A DNA stretch of 64,000 bases from an uncultured Clostridia bacterium (GTDB lineage: Bacteria > Bacillota > Clostridia > UMGS1810): NCBI GenBank assembly GCA_934500875.1, contig CAKSTL010000005.1:1-64000 (forward strand). The letters are read 5' to 3'. Shown here piece after piece: positions 34,539 through 42,998 of the stretch. The position numbers and the translations under genes were made by a program. Under the pieces are notes generated by a model that did not search any database, was not told the DNA's origin, and saw only the letters and a list, made by a program, of their open reading frames with translations. Within the stretch, counting starts at the first letter, position 1, and each line of letters starts with the position of its first letter.

Positions 34539-35720
34539 ATGGATTATATAAGCGAAAAAATAAAAACGCCGGTTGCAAAAAAATGTGACGTTCTGGTTGC
34601 GGGAGGCGGATTTGCCGGAATAAGCGCAGCGCTTGCGGCGGCAAGAGCGGGCGCAAAAACAATTCTTCTTGAAAAGCAGTTTATGCTCGGAGGGCTTGGC
34701 ACGTGCGGTCTTGTAACAATTTTTCTTCCGATTTGCGACGGCTGCGGAAATCAGGTGAGCTTCGGCATTGCGGAAGAGCTTTTAAGGCTTTCGATAACGC
34801 ACGGCGCAGACGCAAAATATCCCAAACCGTGGCTTGAAGGCGGAAGCAGAGAGGAAAAGGAAAAAACACGTTTTCAGGTGCAGTATAATCCGTATTTGTT
34901 CGCAATTCTTGCAGAAAAACTCCTTTTAAAAGAAGGCGTTGAAATTATGTACGGCACATCCGTGTGCGCCGCAGAAACGGAAGATAAAAAAATTAAAGAT
35001 ATTATAATAGAAAATAAATCGGGCAGAAGCGCAATAGAGGTAAAAAGCGTTATCGACTGTACCGGCGACGCCGACGTTGCGCATCTTGCCGGCGCAGAGT
35101 GCGCTCTTTACAGCGAAAAGAACATTCTGGCTGCCTGGTATTACTGGGCTGATAAAAACAGCAATTTCAACCTTAAAATAAGAGGCGCCGCAGATGATGC
35201 GGAAAATCCTGTCGAAAAGCTTATCGACAGAACGTTTGAGGCGGTTGAAAATGACGAAATCTGCGAAATGGTAACTCTTTCGCACAGCTCGATTTACTCT
35301 GATTTTATCAAACACAGAGAAAAAGACGAAAGCTATATTATAAATTCCATGGCAACAATTCCGCAAGTGAGAATGACAAGAAGAATTGTCGGCAAATACG
35401 ATATCGAGCTTTCGGATGACCACAAAAAATTTGACGACAGCGTGGGTATGTTTTCAAGCTGGAGAAAGAAGGGCCCGGTTTTTGAAATTCCGTTCCGTTC
35501 GCTCTGCACAAAGGACGTTAAAAACCTTCTTGCGGCAGGCAGATGCTTTGGCGTAAAGGACGATTTGTGGGATTTGTCAAGGGTTATTCCCGTTTGCGCC
35601 GTAAGCGGCGAGGCGGCAGGAAATGCGGCGGCTATGTCGGACGATTTTGATACTCTTGACGTTGCAAGGCTTCAGAAAAAACTTGCCGAAAACGGCGTTA
35701 AACTCCATTTCGGCGACTGA
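34539..35720 (+). CDS. FAD-dependent oxidoreductase (FAD_oxidored family)
   Basis: A flavoprotein of 393 residues with an N-terminal dinucleotide-binding fold: CDVLVAGGGFAGISAALAAA near 17-36 and acidic LLEKQFMLGGLGT. A later VKSVIDCTGDADVAHLAGA segment is typical of this family, and AAGRCFGV / AVSGEAAGNAAA ends the flavin site. The substrate cannot be read. GGGGGC precedes the ATG. It is monocistronic with its own promoter and terminator, back to back with the GntR operon. Confidence 0.85.
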   Translation: MDYISEKIKTPVAKKCDVLVAGGGFAGISAALAAARAGAKTILLEKQFMLGGLGTCGLVTIFLPICDGCGNQVSFGIAEELLRLSITHGADAKYPKPWLEGGSREEKEKTRFQVQYNPYLFAILAEKLLLKEGVEIMYGTSVCAAETEDKKIKDIIIENKSGRSAIEVKSVIDCTGDADVAHLAGAECALYSEKNILAAWYYWADKNSNFNLKIRGAADDAENPVEKLIDRTFEAVENDEICEMVTLSHSSIYSDFIKHREKDESYIINSMATIPQVRMTRRIVGKYDIELSDDHKKFDDSVGMFSSWRKKGPVFEIPFRSLCTKDVKNLLAAGRCFGVKDDLWDLSRVIPVCAVSGEAAGNAAAMSDDFDTLDVARLQKKLAENGVKLHFGD

Positions 35721-35795
35721 TAAACAAAAAAAGCCGTAAGCCACAGCCCCGTAAGGAAGCATTGGTTTTAAAATCCGTATTTTATACTTCGTCAA

Positions 35796-35833
35796 AAAGA
35801 CACCGTATGTTAAGTAATACGGTGTCTTTTTTC
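35796..35833. terminator. strong terminator after the FAD oxidoreductase gene
   Basis: A 13-bp perfect stem (35796-35808 with 35817-35829) is followed by TTTTTT. It is nested in an outer 10-bp inverted repeat AAAAAGCCGT (35727-35736) with ACGGCTTTTT (35849-35858), which itself ends in T5. The small convergent gene on the - strand can use the same structure. Confidence 0.88.
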
Positions 35834-35874
35834 TTGTCTGAAGCTTAAACGGCTTTTTGCAAAATCTGCGGATT

Positions 35875-36045
35875 TTAAAACATATCCATAACGTTGTCTA
35901 TAACGTCGCCCACAGCCTTAAACATTTCTCTTTTTTTCTTGGACATCTTTGCGTGTTGTCTGTCCTTTATCGGGTCGGCAAGCATTCCTGCCGCAGCGCC
36001 CAGCAGCGCACCTGTTATAAGTCCGCACGAAAAACCCTTCATCAT
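35875..36045 (-). CDS. small YtxH-like membrane protein
   Basis: A 56-residue protein beginning MMKGFSCGLITGALLGAAAG, a Gly/Ala-rich short membrane segment. MLADPIKDRQ and a basic then amphipathic tail follow. This layout (GxxxGxxxG segment, then charged helix) is that of YtxH-domain stress proteins, though much shorter. AAAGGAGTG lies 8-16 bases before the tandem ATGs, which strongly supports translation. Function unknown. Confidence 0.75.
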   Translation of the reverse strand: MMKGFSCGLITGALLGAAAGMLADPIKDRQHAKMSKKKREMFKAVGDVIDNVMDMF

Positions 36046-36163
36046 TTAAAAATCACTCCTTTTTTTGATATTATTATTTTCGGTTTTTATAAAAATTAAA
36101 CATAAAATTTTTTAAAATTCATAAGATTTAAAGCGCATAATTTTTTAAAAAGGCGGGATTTTT

Positions 36164-36397
36164 ATGTTCAGAGCGTCCGATTTTAAATGCAGAGAGGTTA
36201 TAAATCTTGTGTCGGGAGAGCGGCTCGGATATGTGTGCGACCTTGAAATAGACGAATGTACCGGGCAGATTTTAAAAATTGTTGTACCGGGAAGGTGCAA
36301 ATGCTCGCTTTTTTCACGCAATGAAAAAATTTGTATTCCCTGGTGCTGCATAAGCAAAATCAGCTGCGACATAATTCTTGTTAAGATGCCTTTGTAA
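36164..36397 (+). CDS. YlmC/YmxH family PRC-barrel protein
   Basis: A 77-residue protein with the YlmC/YmxH pattern: REVINLVSGERLGYVCDLEI, then IVVPGRCKCSLFS and CIPWCCISKISCDIILV. Members are widespread in spore formers and annotated as sporulation-linked, without a defined biochemical role. Six cysteines in 77 residues are notable. It precedes hisS by 184 bp, within which hisS has its own promoter. Confidence 0.85.
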   Translation: MFRASDFKCREVINLVSGERLGYVCDLEIDECTGQILKIVVPGRCKCSLFSRNEKICIPWCCISKISCDIILVKMPL

Positions 36398-36517
36398 TGT
36401 TATTATGATATAATTATGATGTTATTATAATTTATGTTTAATATCTCAAATCACTCTGTTTTGCAAAGCCTTAAACCGGTGCATTTTGCATAATTTTCAA
36501 AAATTATGCCGAAAGGG

Positions 36518-36547
36518 TTGACAAAGCAAGCGAAAATATCTTACAAT
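36518..36547 (+). promoter_or_regulatory. promoter of hisS-aspS
   Basis: TTGACA (36518-36523), 18 bp, TACAAT (36542-36547), 35 bp before hisS. A 10-bp AT-rich palindrome (36488-36509, GCATAATTTT and its complement) lies just upstream and has no T tract. No T-box leader is present. Confidence 0.75.
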
Positions 36548-36581
36548 AAAGAGTGGCAATATATTTTAAGGAAGTGGTTAA

Positions 36582-37835
36582 ATGCTTACCAGAGCACCGA
36601 AGGGTACAAACGATATTCTTCCCGAAAAATCACATATATGGCAGTATATAGAAAAAGAAATTTTAAAAATCTGCAAAGAATATAATTTCAAAGAAATACG
36701 CACGCCAGTTTTTGAGCATACAGAGCTTTTTGAAAGAGGCGTGGGCGATACGACCGACGTTGTTGAAAAAGAAATGTATACGTTTGAGGACAAGGGCGGC
36801 AGAAGCATTACGCTAAGACCCGAAGGAACGTCGCCCGTTTCGAGAAGCTATATCGAAAACGGACTTTTCAACACTCCTCAGCCGTCAAAGCTTTTTTACA
36901 ACATAACCTGCTACAGATACGAAAAAAATCAGGCAGGCAGATACCGTGAATTTCATCAGTTCGGCGCAGAAGTTATAGGCAGCGGCAGCGCAAGCGTTGA
37001 CGCAGAGCTTATGAGCCTTGCAATGCTTTTGTATAAAAGGCTGGGGCTTAAAAATTTAAAGCTTAACATAAACAGTATAGGATGTCCCAAATGCCGCAAA
37101 GAATACAACGAAAAACTGAGGCAGTATTTAAAGCCCGAGTATGATAAGCTTTGCGATACCTGCAAAAGCAGATTTGAAAAAAATCCTATGCGTATTCTCG
37201 ATTGCAAGTCGAAGGTGTGCAAGGAAATTGCAAAGGGGGCGCCCGTCCTTTTGGACTGCATCTGCGACGAGTGCAGAGAGCATTTTAACGAGGTTAAAAG
37301 TGCGCTTTCGAGTATGGGCATTGAGTATTTTATCGACCCGTATATCGTAAGAGGGCTTGACTATTATACAAAAACCGTTTTTGAAATAATTGCGGACAAC
37401 AAAAATTCAAACAGCACAATCTGCGGCGGCGGACGCTACGACGGTCTTGTTGAACAGCTCGGATATTCGCCTACGCCCGCAAGCGGTTTTGCGCTGGGCA
37501 TAGAAAGGCTTATTCTTACAATGGAGGAGCAGGGCATAAAATTCCCCGACGAGGATAAAACGGATATTTTTATCGGCTCTTTCGGCGAAAATTCAAAAAT
37601 GTTTGCGCAGTCGCTTGCGTTCAGGCTGAGGGATATGGGTGTAAAATGCGAAATCGACCACCTTGACAGAAGCGTCAAGGCGCAGATGAAATTCGCAAAC
37701 AAGATAGGCGCAAAAAACGCCGTTATAATAGGCGATAACGAAATAAACGAAAAGAAAGTCAAAATTAAAAATATGGAAACGGGCAATGAAACCGAGTGTT
37801 GTCTTGACGCAGAAAGCATAAAGAACGTGCTCTAA
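36582..37835 (+). CDS. hisS: histidyl-tRNA synthetase
   Basis: Charges tRNA-His. The 417 residues start TRAPKGTNDILPEKS and show class II motif 2 in CYRYEKNQAGRYREFHQFGA and the histidine-specific GLDYYTKTVFEI. Motif 3 is SGFALGIERLILTM. A four-cysteine group (CPKCRKEY with CDTCKSRF) lies in the insertion domain. The C-terminal anticodon-binding domain is complete. It lies 27 bp ahead of aspS, a pairing common in Bacillota. Confidence 0.97.
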   Translation: MLTRAPKGTNDILPEKSHIWQYIEKEILKICKEYNFKEIRTPVFEHTELFERGVGDTTDVVEKEMYTFEDKGGRSITLRPEGTSPVSRSYIENGLFNTPQPSKLFYNITCYRYEKNQAGRYREFHQFGAEVIGSGSASVDAELMSLAMLLYKRLGLKNLKLNINSIGCPKCRKEYNEKLRQYLKPEYDKLCDTCKSRFEKNPMRILDCKSKVCKEIAKGAPVLLDCICDECREHFNEVKSALSSMGIEYFIDPYIVRGLDYYTKTVFEIIADNKNSNSTICGGGRYDGLVEQLGYSPTPASGFALGIERLILTMEEQGIKFPDEDKTDIFIGSFGENSKMFAQSLAFRLRDMGVKCEIDHLDRSVKAQMKFANKIGAKNAVIIGDNEINEKKVKIKNMETGNETECCLDAESIKNVL

Positions 37836-37862
37836 TACAAATGACAAGGGAGATTTATAAAA

Positions 37863-39656
37863 ATGTTTGAAAATTTAAAGGGCTTAAAAAGGACAGACAA
37901 GTGCGCAGAGCTGTCGGCAAAGGATATCGGACGTGAGGTTACCGTTATGGGTTTTGCCGATTCGGAAAGAAACCTCGGCGGACTTCTGTTTATAAACTTA
38001 AGGGATATTTCGGGTGTTGTTCAGCTGTTTTTTGACACCGCAAACGAAGAGCTTGTTAAAAAAGCGTCAACCGTGAGAAATGAGTTTGTGCTTGCCGCAA
38101 GAGGCGTTGTGTGCGCAAGGGGCGAGGGCGCTGTAAACAAAAATATGCCCACGGGCGAAATTGAAATCAACGTTTGCGAGCTTCGCATTTTGAACAAGGC
38201 TAAAACGCCGCCGTTTTATATTGTTGAAAACAGCGACGTTAAAGAGGAGCTTCGTTTAAAATACAGATATCTCGACCTTCGCAGACCCGATATGCAAAGA
38301 AAGCTTATTTTAAGGCATAAGGTTGCCAAAATTGCACGCGACTTTTTTGACGAAAACGGATTTTTGGAAATTGAAACTCCTATGCTTAACAAAAGCACTC
38401 CCGAGGGCGCAAGGGATTATCTTGTGCCGAGCAGGGTGAAAAACGGATGCTTTTATGCGCTGCCGCAATCTCCGCAGCTTTACAAGCAGCTTCTTATGCT
38501 GTCGGGTATGGACAGATATTTTCAGATTGCAAGGTGCTTCAGGGACGAGGATTTGAGGGCGGACAGACAGCCCGAGTTTACGCAGATTGACATTGAAATG
38601 TCGTTTGTTGAGCAGGATGACGTTATGAGCGTCAACGAAAAGTTTATTGCGCGTGTGTTTAAAGAAATTCTTAACGTTGAGGTTAAAACGCCGTTTTTGC
38701 GTATGCCGTATTCCGAGGCAATGTCACGCTACGGCTCGGATAAGCCCGACATACGTTTTGGTATGGAGCTTACCGATATTTCAGACCTTGTTGCGGACTG
38801 CGGATTCAAGGTGTTTTCCGACGCTGTTGCAAACGGCGGCAGCGTGCGTCTTATAAACGCAAAAAATCTTGCGGATAAAATGTCGAGAAAAAATATAGAT
38901 TCTTTGGGCGAATTTGCAAAAACCTACAAGGCAAAGGGGCTTGCGTGGGCAAAATATACCGACGAGGGAGTACAGTCGCCCATTGCAAAGTTCTTTGACG
39001 AGGCTGATTTTGCAAAAATCCTTGAAAGGGCAAATTGCGAAAAGAACGACGTTTTGCTTTTTGTTGCCGATAAAAACAAGGTTGTTTTCGATACCCTCGG
39101 CGCTTTGAGATGCGAGGTTGCAAAGCGTTACGGTCTTATTGACGAAAATAAATTCAACCTTTTGTGGGTTACCGATTTTCCGCTTCTCGAATACAGCGAG
39201 GAGGAGGAAAGATATGTTGCTATGCACCATCCGTTCACATCCCCGGCGGACGAGGATATTGAGAAGCTCGATACCGAGCCGCAAAACGTCAGGGCGAAAG
39301 CTTACGACATAATTTTAAACGGTGTTGAGCTCGGCGGCGGAAGCATCAGAATATACAACAGCGATTTGCAGGAAAAAATGTTTGAGGTGCTGGGTCTTAC
39401 AAAAGAAGAGGCGCAGAGCAAATTCGGATTTTTGGTTGAAGCGTTCAAATACGGCGCACCCCCTCACGGCGGTATGGCTTACGGCTTTGACAGGTTTGTT
39501 ATGCTTCTTACAAAGAGCGACAGCATAAGGGACGTTATTGCATTTCCGAAGGTGCAGAACGCCTCGGAGCTTATGACGAACGCACCCGACGTTGTGGACG
39601 AAAAACAGCTTAAGGAGCTTGGCATAGAGCTTGCAAAAAAGAGCGAAGAAAATTAA
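37863..39656 (+). CDS. aspS: aspartyl-tRNA synthetase
   Basis: Charges tRNA-Asp. The 597-residue bacterial form has an N-terminal OB-fold anticodon domain, motif 2 FRDEDLRADRQPEFTQIDIE, a GAD insertion domain (about 290-420) and motif 3 GMAYGFDRFVMLL. Bacterial-type AspRS of this length can be discriminating or non-discriminating; that cannot be settled here. AAGGGAG precedes the ATG. A strong terminator follows, closing the hisS-aspS operon. Confidence 0.96.
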   Translation: MFENLKGLKRTDKCAELSAKDIGREVTVMGFADSERNLGGLLFINLRDISGVVQLFFDTANEELVKKASTVRNEFVLAARGVVCARGEGAVNKNMPTGEIEINVCELRILNKAKTPPFYIVENSDVKEELRLKYRYLDLRRPDMQRKLILRHKVAKIARDFFDENGFLEIETPMLNKSTPEGARDYLVPSRVKNGCFYALPQSPQLYKQLLMLSGMDRYFQIARCFRDEDLRADRQPEFTQIDIEMSFVEQDDVMSVNEKFIARVFKEILNVEVKTPFLRMPYSEAMSRYGSDKPDIRFGMELTDISDLVADCGFKVFSDAVANGGSVRLINAKNLADKMSRKNIDSLGEFAKTYKAKGLAWAKYTDEGVQSPIAKFFDEADFAKILERANCEKNDVLLFVADKNKVVFDTLGALRCEVAKRYGLIDENKFNLLWVTDFPLLEYSEEEERYVAMHHPFTSPADEDIEKLDTEPQNVRAKAYDIILNGVELGGGSIRIYNSDLQEKMFEVLGLTKEEAQSKFGFLVEAFKYGAPPHGGMAYGFDRFVMLLTKSDSIRDVIAFPKVQNASELMTNAPDVVDEKQLKELGIELAKKSEEN

Positions 39657-39669
39657 ATATATAATTTGC

Positions 39670-39702
39670 GGGCGCAGGATTGGGCTAATCTTGCGCCCTT
39701 TT
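39670..39702 (+). terminator. terminator of hisS-aspS
   Basis: A 12-bp stem (39670-39681 with 39687-39698, one G-U) with a 5-nt loop, followed by TTTT. Confidence 0.85.
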
Positions 39703-39789
39703 GTGTTTACAAATTAGTAACATTTTATTTATAAATGTGTGGTAGAATGACTTTAAAAAAGCAAAAAAGTTTTGAAAGGAACTTTGAAA

Positions 39790-40878
39790 ATGATAGAAAT
39801 TAAAAATCTTTTTAAGCTGTACGGCTCAAAAAGGGCTGTAGACAATATATCGCTTAAAATTGAAAAAGGCGAGATTGTGGGCTTTTTGGGCCCTAACGGC
39901 GCAGGCAAAACCACTACTATGAATATTATCACCGGCTACATATCGGCAACGCTCGGAACGGTTATTGTAGACGGTATCGATATTTCAAAAAATCCTTACG
40001 AGGCAAAGAAAAAAATAGGATACCTTCCCGAAAAACCGCCGCTTTATCTTGATATGACGGTTTCGGAGTATCTTGATTTTGTGTACGATATAAAGGGCGT
40101 AAAACTCCCCAAAAAAGAGCATCTGGACGAAATTATGCAGCTTGTAAAAATTGACGACGTTAAAAACCGTCTTATAAAAAATCTGTCAAAGGGATATAAG
40201 CAAAGGGTGGGCATTGCCCAGGCGCTTGTGGGCGACCCCGAAATTCTTATTCTGGATGAGCCTACGGTTGGTCTTGACCCCAAGCAGATTAAAGAAATAA
40301 GAGGGGTTATTGCAAAGCTCGGAAAAGACAGAACGGTTATTGTAAGCTCGCATATTCTTGCCGAAATCGAGGCTATCTGCAAAAAGGTGATTATCATAAA
40401 TCAGGGCAAGCTTATGGCGCAGGGCACAAAAGAAGAGCTTTCCGAAAAGCTTTCGGCGGCAAATACGCTTTCGGTAAGGGTTATGGGAAATTTAACCGAA
40501 ATAAAACAAAAGCTTCTTGAAATTGACGGAATTATAAGCGCAGAGCCTGTTGCAAGCGCAGAAAACGGCGCATACGATTTTAAAGTTACCTTCGACGACG
40601 GAAGGGATATCAGAAAAGATATGTTCTTTGCCCTGTCCGAGGCGGATATGCCCATTTTGGAGCTCAGGTCGAACAAGCTTACGCTTGAGCAGATTTTCTT
40701 AAAGCTTACAAGCGAAGAAGCGCTCCTGGCATTGCAGAAAAAGCAGGATTTAAAGCGTGAAAAGGCTATAAAGGCAATGGAGGACGCAAAAATGGATACC
40801 GAAAACGAAGATAACAAAGAAGAAAAAATTTTAAACGAAGGGGAGGAAGAAAAAGATGACAGCAATATTAAAGCGTGA
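39790..40878 (+). CDS. ABC transporter ATP-binding protein (GldA-like)
   Basis: ATPase of an ABC-2 type system. The 362 residues have Walker A GPNGAGKTTTMNI (about 36-48), a signature-like NLSKGYKQRVGIAQAL, Walker B EILILDEPTVGLDP and the H-loop VSSHILAEI. A C-terminal regulatory extension ends in a Glu/Lys-rich tail. AAAGGA sets ATG 39790. The next gene overlaps its 3' end by 23 bp. GldF- and GldG-like partners follow, so it probably powers that complex. Confidence 0.9.
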   Translation: MIEIKNLFKLYGSKRAVDNISLKIEKGEIVGFLGPNGAGKTTTMNIITGYISATLGTVIVDGIDISKNPYEAKKKIGYLPEKPPLYLDMTVSEYLDFVYDIKGVKLPKKEHLDEIMQLVKIDDVKNRLIKNLSKGYKQRVGIAQALVGDPEILILDEPTVGLDPKQIKEIRGVIAKLGKDRTVIVSSHILAEIEAICKKVIIINQGKLMAQGTKEELSEKLSAANTLSVRVMGNLTEIKQKLLEIDGIISAEPVASAENGAYDFKVTFDDGRDIRKDMFFALSEADMPILELRSNKLTLEQIFLKLTSEEALLALQKKQDLKREKAIKAMEDAKMDTENEDNKEEKILNEGEEEKDDSNIKA

Positions 40879-41563
40879 GCTTAAAGAGTATTTTTACACG
40901 CCGATAGGATATGTGTTTATCGGATTTTTCATTTTCCTCACCTCGTGGATTTTTACATACACAAACATTTTCTCGGCAAGCGGCGATTTGTCGTCGCTTT
41001 TCGGAAATCTTACAATAGTGTTTATGTTTTTGGTGCCGATACTTACAATGCGGCTTATTTCGGAAGAAAAAAACACAAAAACAGACCAGCTTCTTTTGAC
41101 GGCGCCGATAAGCACAACAAAAATAGTTCTGGGAAAGGTTTTTGCAGCCTTTTCGGTATTTTTGCTCTCGCTTTTGCTTTCGCTTGTTTATCCCGTTATA
41201 ATTTCAATTTATTCAAAACCGGCAGTCAGCGAAATTGCAGCGGTTTACATTGGTTTTTTCCTTATGGGAATTTCGTATATTTCAATCGGAGTGTTTATCT
41301 CATCACTTACCGAAAATCAAATTATTTCTGCGGTTTCAACCTTTGTAATCCTCTTTGTTTTAAATCTTGCGGATATGCTTACAACCGTTGTTACAAATCC
41401 GTTTCTCAAAAGCGTTATTTCATACCTTTCAGTCACAACACGGTACACCGATTTTACAAACGCAATTGTGCGCATAGATTCGGTAATCTACTACCTGAGC
41501 GTATCTGCGCTGTTTATATTCCTTACCGGGTATCAGATAGAAAAACGCAGATTTAAAAAGTAG
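40856..41563 (+). CDS. ABC permease, GldF-like
   Basis: A 235-residue ABC-2 permease with about six membrane helices (around 18-38, 55-75, 95-120, 130-155, 163-185, 215-230). It begins ILKRELKEYFYTPIGYVFIG, typical of GldF-type permeases that act with a GldA-like ATPase. EEKNTKTDQLLLTAPISTTK is the usual cytoplasmic coupling segment. GGGGAGGA within the ATPase gene serves as RBS. Substrate unknown. Confidence 0.87.
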   Translation: MTAILKRELKEYFYTPIGYVFIGFFIFLTSWIFTYTNIFSASGDLSSLFGNLTIVFMFLVPILTMRLISEEKNTKTDQLLLTAPISTTKIVLGKVFAAFSVFLLSLLLSLVYPVIISIYSKPAVSEIAAVYIGFFLMGISYISIGVFISSLTENQIISAVSTFVILFVLNLADMLTTVVTNPFLKSVISYLSVTTRYTDFTNAIVRIDSVIYYLSVSALFIFLTGYQIEKRRFKK

Positions 41564-41591
41564 AAAACAAAAAAGGAGATGCGAAGGCTTT

Positions 41592-42998
41592 ATGAAAAAC
41601 GACAGGGTTAATCAGAAAATAACTGCTTCGGCGGTTGCCGTTTTTGTTATAGCGGCAATTATAGCGCTTAACGCTCTTGCGGCGGTTATAGCGTCAAAAA
41701 CCGATTTTACCATAGATATGACAAGCGACAAGGTTTTGGAATTTTCGCCTCTCACCGAGGAGGTTATAAAAAACCTTAAAGACGACGTGAAAATTATTTC
41801 CATAATTCCCGAAAGTTTTAACGACAGCTACGGGGTTATGTCGTCGCTGAGAATGATTTTGAAAAAATACGATACAGAGTCGGACAAAATTACATATAAG
41901 GTTGAGGATACGTCCAAAAACCCCGCATTTACGCAGAAATACAAGCTTGCGGACGGCTCGGCAATAGCCTCGGACTACTATCTTTTTGTTGAAAACAGCT
42001 CGGATTACAGGGTTGTTGACTTAAACGATATGGTGTCAATGAGCGACAAATACACATTTTTGAGTGCGGAGCAGAAAATCACCTCTGCAATCGAAAGCCT
42101 TACAAGCGGCAAAAACACAAAAATTTACTATACCGAAAATCACGGCGAAAAAATGGGCCTTTACAATTCGGGCGACTTTAACGTGGGAGACTATATGCAA
42201 AAGGTTTTTGCGGACGAATATTTTTCGTATGAAAGCGTTAATCTTTTAAATTCAGCCGTTCCCGAGGACGCTTCGCTTCTTATGGTGCTCGCGCCGCAGT
42301 CCGATTTTTCAAAGGAAGAAATTGAAAATCTTGATTTGTATTTGAAATCGGGAAAAAGTATGATGTTTTTGCCCGACGCAAAGCTCGGAATATCAAACAC
42401 TCCCGAGCTTATGGCGTATTTTGCCGAGCGCGGCGTGCAGTATAAAAACGGCATTGCAGCAGACGAAAATTCGGATAATTATTTCAGCCAAAACCCGTTT
42501 TATCTTATCGCAACAAAGGCGGATTTTGCCCTCAACAATAACTTTGTTTCGCAAACTGCAAGAATTGCCGCTCCTTTGTCGCTGGCAATAAATATCAGCA
42601 ACGAAAACTATGCGCAGCCTTTGCTCACAACCTCGGACAAGGGCTTTATGACGGATATAGAAAGCGGCGAAACCGCTGAAAAAAGCAGGCAGAACGTTGC
42701 GGTTATAAGCGAAATCGGCGACAGGGGCAAGGTTATGTTTTTCGGCAGCAGCGATATTCTGTCGGCATATTATATGGACGGCTCGGGCTTTGCAAACAAG
42801 GATTTTATGAAAAATTCAATAAAATACCTTGCCGAAAACGGCGGTGTAATTTCAATCGGGCCTAAGGATTTATCTCCTGTATACCTCGACATTCCGGCGT
42901 CTGCGGCAAAAATAATAATTGCCGTGACGGTTGTTGTTTTGCCGCTCTTAATACTTGCGGCAGGATTTTTGGTATGGCGCAAAAGGAGGAGCTTATGA
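41592..42998 (+). CDS. GldG-like ABC auxiliary protein
   Basis: A 468-residue protein with an N-terminal membrane anchor (about 14-35), a long extracytoplasmic domain and a C-terminal membrane helix (about 440-462) ending in a basic tail. The body matches the ABC_transp_aux/GldG type (LEFSPLTEEVIKNLKDDVKI, later LLMVLAPQSDFSKEE). Such proteins pair with GldA/GldF in gliding bacteria, but Clostridia carrying them are not known gliders; an envelope role is inferred. ATGA overlap with the next gene. Confidence 0.85.
   Translation: MKNDRVNQKITASAVAVFVIAAIIALNALAAVIASKTDFTIDMTSDKVLEFSPLTEEVIKNLKDDVKIISIIPESFNDSYGVMSSLRMILKKYDTESDKITYKVEDTSKNPAFTQKYKLADGSAIASDYYLFVENSSDYRVVDLNDMVSMSDKYTFLSAEQKITSAIESLTSGKNTKIYYTENHGEKMGLYNSGDFNVGDYMQKVFADEYFSYESVNLLNSAVPEDASLLMVLAPQSDFSKEEIENLDLYLKSGKSMMFLPDAKLGISNTPELMAYFAERGVQYKNGIAADENSDNYFSQNPFYLIATKADFALNNNFVSQTARIAAPLSLAINISNENYAQPLLTTSDKGFMTDIESGETAEKSRQNVAVISEIGDRGKVMFFGSSDILSAYYMDGSGFANKDFMKNSIKYLAENGGVISIGPKDLSPVYLDIPASAAKIIIAVTVVVLPLLILAAGFLVWRKRRSL

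Noticed and set aside
36398..36581. T-box or other aminoacyl-tRNA-sensing leader before hisS
   Set aside because: Leader is too short after the predicted promoter and lacks the T-box core and an antiterminator/terminator pair.
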